Assembly: GCA_036850905.1 (NCBI GenBank)
Contig: CM072098.1
Location: 19,025,100 to 19,089,099 of the forward strand
DNA from: Luffa acutangula
Taxonomy: Eukaryota; Streptophyta; Magnoliopsida; Cucurbitales; Cucurbitaceae
Direction of reading: 5' to 3'
DNA: 64,000 nucleotides
The number at the start of each line of letters is the position of its first letter. Within the stretch, counting starts at the first letter, position 1. Below, piece by piece: positions 58,960 through 64,000 of this stretch. The position numbers and the translations under genes were made by a program. The notes below the pieces were generated by a model. The model was given only the letters and a program-made list of their open reading frames with translations, had not been told where the DNA came from and did not search any database.

Positions 58960-60959
58960 TGTTGGGTTTTATGCCCTAAAACTCGTAGATAGTGAATGTA
59001 ACCGTTGATCGGATATTAATGAAATAATATTGATATATTTTTCATTAATTGTTATTAGTTATTTTATATTTGTCTTTGTCTAATAATAACTCTAATCCAA
59101 TAAACTAGACATCCAAGGCTGTAATATGAGTCTTGAACTATATGTAGCGACATATGGGATCATTGTTCAAGAAACAGCCTAAAGGGTCTATAGTACAGGG
59201 ATAAGACTGGGTGCCTTATCCTGGTGACACTATGGATACGACCCACTTTGTATTTGATACAAACGCTGCGATCCAACGCGTTCGTGTAAGAGACATGCGA
59301 GTGGGAGTATCCTATGCAATGAGTTTGCATAAGACCGGACCGCAAAATAGTAACCACTGGTTATAACACCGTTAACTAGTTGGTTTTCTATTTCACTAGG
59401 ACGACCTAGACAACTTAGTCTTAATCCTGAGTTGATTATGGACTCCTGCTCATGAGAGATTGTCCTCTGATTTGTATGGGTGAGAGTGGCCAATACGCCG
59501 ACTCAATAAGCCTACCACTTTGGGGACAAGACCGAATGGGGAGCTGGGAACATAATCGTACAAGATGGAATTCACTCCTTCTCGACTTTAGGGAAGCAGA
59601 TGAGTATTCCCTTAAGTGGTTACTCCGAGTCTTGAACAAAGGGCCCTACCCTCTCAATGGCACGAGAGGGTTTTCTGTTTGATGGTTGGACCACAAACAG
59701 GTTGTTCATTAGAGGAGAATTGGTACTTAAGGAAATAGAGGTAACCCAGGGGTAAAATGGTAATTTGACCCAACTGGTGTTACGGACACTCGTGAAGGAC
59801 TAACTAGTCGATATTGGTCTATATCCGTGGACACAGAAAATATGTCTGCAGTGAGAAGAGTGCAACTGTGAGTCTATAGTGGAATGAACACACAGTTAAC
59901 GAATATTGATTAATGTGGTTAATGAGTTTGACCAATTAATCTCACATCGTTGGAGCTTCTGATCTGCAGGTCCATTAGGTCCCACTGGTAGCTCATAAAG
60001 TAATTTGAGGCAACTAAGTAATAAATGTAAATTGAAAATGTTCAATTTACTAAGGGAAACAAATATAATATATATTGATATATTATTATGAGAGAAATTA
60101 ATATTTGAAGAAATTCAAATATAAATTTATGGAAGTTTGAAAGAGTTCAAATAATGAATTAATTAATTTAAGGCCTAAAATGTGTTTGGGCAAATTAATT
60201 AATTCTAGGCCGGAAATTAAATATGTGATATTTAATTGGTGGTTAATTAATTAAAGAATTCATTAACCGGGAATTAATCAATTATGGAAATAATTAATCA
60301 CTTAAGGAAGTGATTAATCATTTATGGAAATGATCTAATCACTTATGGAAGTAATTAGTCATTTGTGGAAAAGATTAATCAATTATGGAATTGATTGATC
60401 ATGATTGATTAATTAAGGAATAAGATTGAATCAATTTTGGAAAAGATTGATTTAATTGAATATTTTATTCATGGTCTCTCTTCTATAAATAGAACACTAG
60501 ACCTAATTCGTCCAAGACACTTGACACTTTGCTCTTGCTCATAGACTCTCAAGACAAGACCTAGAATTCTCTCTAGCCTCCCTCTTAGAGAAAGACTCTC
60601 ACAAGTCTTTTGCCTCCTAGACTTAGAGACATACCGGTGTAACCTCTGTGGTTATTGTGTCATTCAAAGAAGGAATTTCCAGCGAAGAAAATCAAAGGCG
60701 TTTTGATCGTTGGAGCGTCGTTGGCGAAGAACGATCAAGTCTACAACGAAGGTTTGTAACGGTTCTTCCTTCTTTCTTTAGAAAAGCATGAAAATAAATT
60801 TAGATTTATTTTTCAGCATGTTTAAACAAATTTTCCGGCAGCTTTAAAGAATGTTTAAAGTTTGTTTGAGTTTTCGTAACGGTATTTTAATGTTAATTAA
60901 TATACGGCGTAAGGTCCAATCGATGCGCTTCCGCTGCGTGGGGACTTTTATTCCCTTCA
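58960..60959 (+). repeat. 3' LTR of element C
   Basis: 2,000 bp, TGTTGGGTTTTATGCC to TTATTCCCTTCA, nearly identical to 50220-52229. The TATAAATA box is at 60484-60491. It is followed by target duplication gttac and the last 76 bp of LTR G. Confidence 0.95.
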
Positions 60960-61615
60960 GTTACATAGTTTGATCAAATTGAACTTATTAAGTGCCTAAG
61001 ATCCGAAATTGCTTCCATATATTAGATATTAACACTTTCAACCCTAAAGGGGACCAAGATATATAAACCTTTCTTAACCTTGGAGAAGGGATTTCGAAAC
61101 CCTACTTTTTGAACTATACTATTTATCTTTTGCTCTCGACTTGCCATAACGAACCTATCTCCTTGATGACTTAAGTATCGAAGTCGGTGTGGCAAACATC
61201 ACACTAGTGTGAAATATTCCTTGTTTTGTAGGTCACATCTTCCCATTTAAACAAATTAACAGTTGCTGTCACGTGAAGGTTAGGTGAGTTTTCCCTTGCC
61301 TAAATTTTGGCAACAACAATTGCATGTGTTTTCTATTTATTTATTAAGATTTTAAAAAACACTTTTCATCATCTAAAATCATTAAAAAAAAATTAAAACT
61401 ACACCAAACACACTTAAAATTACTAAATTTTCTAAATGTGTTTTCTTTATAGAAAATTTGATTTTCTTAAAAAAAATTGAAAAGTTATTGATAAAACACA
61501 CTATTAACTTATTCTTACGTACATTTACAACTTATAAATGACAAATAAATCAATAATATGAAATTTCAATAGATTACATATAATGAAAACAAGTTAAATT
61601 ATTAAAAATACCCTT

Positions 61616-61943
61616 AAACTATGAAGTTGGTTTCAATTATACTCGAACTTTCAAATGTTTCATTTAACCCATGAAGTTTCAAGTTTGTTTCAAAATAACT
61701 CTTGAAGACATTTTTCATTAAATTTATGAATGAAAAATGTGTGTCCGTGTTTTTATTGTTTTTTCCACATATGTGTTCAAATCTATTCATATAAGCAATA
61801 CTACATCAAATACGTCATTTTCCATCCATGAATTTCACGAAAAAAAAACAATCAAAGATTGTTTTGAAACAAACTTCAAACTTCAAAGCTAAAATGAAAC
61901 TTTTGAAAGTTCAAAAGTGTAATTGAAACCAACTTCATAGTTA
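61616..61943. mobile_element. MITE with about 85-bp terminal inverted repeats
   Basis: The left arm, AAACTATGAAGTTGGTTTCA onward (61616-61700), returns as its complement at about 61858-61943 with few mismatches. The middle is unique, AT-rich and non-coding. The target duplication is not clear because the next MITE begins 9 bp away. The family is not assigned. Confidence 0.7.
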
Positions 61944-61951
61944 ATATTTAA

Positions 61952-62447
61952 GAGATAATTGCGTGGATGACCCACTTTGAGAGGCCAAAATGAAAAATGT
62001 CCTACCTTTTCAAAATAAGGATATATGTCCTTTTGCTTACGTCATCATGCTAGCAAAATTATCATTTTACTCTCTATATGAAAACACACATTTAAGGCAT
62101 TTAAGAGCGAGAAGTTGGAGCAAGAGTGCGATTTAAGAGTGAGATTGGAGAGAGAAATTAGAGAGAGTAAGAGATTGGAGGGTGAAATTGGAGTGAGAGC
62201 GAGAGCGAGGAGCGAGAGCGAGATCGAGATTGGAGAGAGGGTAAGAAATTGGAGAAAGAGTGAGAGATTGGAGAGAGAGCGAGAAGCTAGAACGAGAGTA
62301 GCGAGATAAAGCGAGGTTAGAATAGAAAGTAAAATGATAATTTTACTAGGATGTTGACGCAAGCAAAAGGACATATATCCTTGTTTTGAAAAGGTGTGAC
62401 ATTTATCATTTCCGTCTATTTTAGATGGTCATCCGTACAAAAATCCC
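61952..62447. mobile_element. MITE with about 120-bp inverted repeats, possibly Mutator-like
   Basis: Left end GAGATAATTGCGTGGATGACC and right end (complement) GGGATTTTTGTACGGATGACC. Both then share ACCTTTTCAAAA and AGGATATATGTCCTTTTGCTT, and the arms reach about 120 bp. The interior is a GAGA/GCGAGA-rich stretch (62110-62320). Flanking 9-mers AATATTTAA and TTAATTTAA agree at 6 of 9 positions, compatible with an aged Mutator-type duplication. The open frame 62045-62374 (minus) is an artefact of the purine-rich core. Confidence 0.65.
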
Positions 62448-62764
62448 TTAATTTAACCATGAAAATATTCTTTGGTGTGACAGTTTTGAGTGGCAATTAT
62501 GTGGCCAGCATTGATGTTTGTCTGAACATGTTGGTGAGCTGTCTAACTATTGGATTGTGGATAAAATGTTTCAAAATAAAAACAAAAAACGAAAAAGAAG
62601 ACTATGGATAGGGATGGAATTTATGAACCACTGTGTTCAAAGTTCAACACATGGGATCCAAGTATAACCACGGAAATTTTGCAACCAAAAAACAAAAATA
62701 AAATAAACTCATGGCAAGAAATAAGAGTTTTCCACAAAATATGTCAACTTTTTTTCTCAAATTT

Positions 62765-62836
62765 GGGTCCATAGCTCAGTGGTAGAGCATTTGACTGCAG
62801 ATTAAGAGGTCACCGGTTCAATCCCGGTTGGGCCCT
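62765..62836 (+). tRNA. trnC-GCA: tRNA-Cys (anticodon GCA)
   Basis: 72 nt with all four arms. The acceptor GGGTCCA pairs with TGGGCCC (62829-62835, one G-T), and the discriminator is T. The D arm is GCTC...GAGC. The anticodon loop is CTGCAGA with GCA, and the T arm ACCGG/CCGGT encloses TTCAATC. The anticodon stem TTTGA/TTAAG has two wobble pairs. No intron and no encoded CCA. A T6 run at 62838-62843 is the Pol III terminator, and CAA just upstream fits plant tRNA start sites. It looks functional. Confidence 0.96.
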
Positions 62837-62837
62837 A

Positions 62838-62843
62838 TTTTTT
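62838..62843 (+). terminator. Pol III terminator of tRNA-Cys
   Basis: TTTTTT beginning 2 nt after the tRNA end, with a second T6 run a few bases further on. Confidence 0.85.
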
Positions 62844-63693
62844 CCTCTTTTTTCATATTATTTTCTTTTTCATTTTTTGAAGGATGAAGAAAATACATAA
62901 ATTTGATTGATATCATAATCTGCCCTCTTTTCCCTATTTTTCTTTTCTTTTTCTTTTTAACGAATTATGAAGAAAATAAATAAATTTGATTGATATCATG
63001 ATCTGCATACCAAAATAGTCGTGTACTCTTTTCTTCTCATATTTTTTCTTTAAGAAAGAAATTGTTTTAATATGAAAATTCATGTATTCCCATGGATAGC
63101 TCCAAAAAATATGTTTTAATATGAAAATTTAACAGCTTAAATATATATATATGTATATATATATATATGATTTTTTTTTTTTTTATATTCACAACATACT
63201 TGTTCCTTTGTCAAAAAGAAAAAGTCACAACATAGTTATTCCTTCCTAAAAAAAATATTGTTCATATTCTCTAATGGTATTTGACTAATTCTCTAGATTT
63301 ACACCTTTTTAACTGTGCCTTATTTTTTGAATTTCACCGTTTTCAAACTTCATCTAAATCTTAGATATCAATCATTCAATCTCGTTATTAATCTCTTTTA
63401 CCATTTTCAAACTTCATCTAAATCTTAGATATCAATTATTCAATCTCCTTATTAATCGCTATTTTACAACAAAATCAATGAGGTTGGATGGGAGACCGAA
63501 TGTAGCATATCAGGTTGAAGTGAGGTGAAGCAAAACTGGAGATTGAAGAAAATCGAATAGGAAGATATGTGTGTGCGCGCACGTGTGCGTGTGTGTGCGT
63601 GTGTGCGTGCGGTCTTGATTTGATTTTTTTTCATCGATGAATGTAAAAGGTGGTTGAACTATTGTTTTTCAACTCTTTCAATGTTTTTCATTT
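62844..63693. other. Gene-free stretch with simple repeats
   Basis: No gene recognised. It holds a 60-bp direct repeat (AAATTTGATTGATATCAT near 62900 and 62980), a second direct repeat (TCAAACTTCATCTAAATCTT near 63344 and 63408) and an alternating GT/GC tract at about 63569-63610. Confidence 0.5.
63569..63610. repeat. Alternating purine-pyrimidine (GT/GC)n microsatellite
   Basis: About 42 bp of uninterrupted alternation (GTGTGTGCGCGCACGTGTGC and on), ending near GTGCGG. GC steps within GT repeats make it a candidate Z-DNA-forming tract. Confidence 0.8.
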
Positions 63694-64000
63694 TGTTGGG
63701 TTTTATGTCCTACAACTCATACATAGTGAATGTAACCGTGGACCGGATATTAATGAAATAATATTGATATATTTTTTCATTAAATGTTATTAGTTATTTT
63801 ATATTTGTCTTTGTCTAAAACAACCTTAATCCAATAAACTAGACATCCTAGGCTGTAATATGAGTCTTGAACTATATGTAGCGACATATGGAGACCATTG
63901 TTCAAGAAACAGCCTAAAGGGTCTATAGTATAGAGATAAGACTGGGTGTCTTATCCTGGTGACACTATGGATACAACCCACTTTGTATTTGATACAAACG
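63694..64000 (+). mobile_element. Start of another copia LTR, cut by the window end
   Basis: TGTTGGGTTTTATGTCC at 63694, then colinear with the LTRs of C and E through GGATATTAATGAAATAATAT, GTCTTGAACTATATGTAG and TTTGATACAAACG. Only the first 307 bp are visible. It could be a solo LTR or a full element continuing to the right. Confidence 0.9.

Larger units (their letters stand above)
50220..60959 (+). mobile_element. Full-length copia element 'C' (10.7 kb), disabled
   Basis: Complete structure: 5' LTR 50220-52229, primer binding site about 52232-52243, leader to 54795, gag-pol 54796-58820, polypurine tract 58949-58959 and 3' LTR 58960-60959. The flanks are cttac (50215-50219) and gttac (60960-60964), one change in five. 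It lies in the 3' part of solo LTR G. The LTRs differ by about 18 substitutions and two indels in my reading, so it is the youngest full insertion here, yet gag-pol carries seven stops and one frameshift. Confidence 0.95.
16398..61040 (+). mobile_element. Copia solo LTR 'G', nest level 2 (three pieces)
   Basis: The pieces are 16398-16871, 49351-50219 and 60965-61040, about 1.42 kb joined. The left end is TGTTGAGTTTTATGTC and the right end ATTAACACTTTCA. A perfect 5-bp duplication accct flanks it (16393-16397 and 61041-61045). It belongs to the same copia LTR superfamily as H but is more diverged and shorter. Inserted within it are solo LTR F and element C. No internal region is attached. Confidence 0.88.
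16125..61318 (+). mobile_element. Short-family LTR 'I', outermost level of the nest (two pieces)
   Basis: The left piece 16125-16397 begins TGTTATAGGTGATTTTAC, like LTRs J and K. The right piece 61041-61318 carries ATATATAAAC (TATA-like), TGACTTAAGTATCGAAG, a GTGTGGCAAACATCACAC-like block, CACGTGAAGGTTAGGTGAG and an end ...GGCAACAACA. Together they make about 546 bp, close to the 575 bp of J. All sequence between is the insertion of solo LTR G and its contents. No convincing target duplication flanks LTR I (taatc against attgc), perhaps because the left neighbour is a truncated fragment. Confidence 0.8.

Noticed and set aside
62045..62374. Leu/Ser-rich 109-codon minus-strand frame
   Set aside because: It spans the inverted-repeat arms and GAGA-rich core of a MITE; the composition explains the open frame.
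1..64000. CRISPR arrays, bacterial operons or phage genes
   Set aside because: No regularly spaced direct repeats and no prokaryotic coding pattern; introns, a nuclear tRNA and plant retrotransposons show a plant nuclear sequence.

Overview
The window looks like nuclear DNA of a dicot plant, most likely a cucurbit. The host-like sequence consists of one three-exon nuclear gene for a plastid protein (pyruvate dehydrogenase E1 alpha, minus strand, 6427-8938) and one plant tRNA-Cys(GCA) gene (62765-62836). The cucurbit call is inference: it rests on my memory that the dominant Ty1/copia family here is common in cucurbits. Almost everything else is transposable elements.

Layout. 1-6400 is AT-rich intergenic DNA with a tandem duplication, a possible Mutator-like end and the endonuclease part of a dead LINE. 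6427-9222 is the PDH E1 alpha gene with its promoter. 9457-16112 holds a SINE with a 9-bp target duplication, three solo LTRs (9750-10153, 11484-12058, 13000-14947) and an inverted LTR fragment. From 16125 to 61318 the sequence is one short LTR split open by nested insertions. 61319-63693 is unique-looking DNA with two inverted-repeat MITEs and the tRNA gene. 63694-64000 is the start of another copia LTR.

The nest. Reading TG...CA ends and target-site duplications (TSDs) outward to inward: short LTR 'I' (16125-61318) contains copia solo LTR 'G' (16398-61040, TSD accct). G contains solo LTR 'F' (16872-49345, tcaac/ccaac), which contains solo LTR 'E' (17601-48349, taagg). E contains element 'D' (18002-43760, accac), which contains element 'A' (24162-40466, aattc/aattt). 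A contains inverted element 'B' (31051-40328), which contains a PIF/Harbinger-like element (39251-40278, taa). Side branches are element 'C' inside G (50220-60959, cttac/gttac) and two further solo LTRs inside E (44480-46079, atata; 46575-47923, actca).

How the elements work together. A and C carry gag plus pol (protease, integrase, reverse transcriptase, RNase H). B and D lack the gag coding region but keep a long 5' leader. All four are disabled by stops, frameshifts or decay. C and D have nearly identical LTRs although their coding regions are broken, so they were probably mobilised in trans. The leaders of B, C and D share multi-arm RNA folds whose stems differ in sequence but keep their pairing; this is the strongest candidate here for an undescribed functional element.
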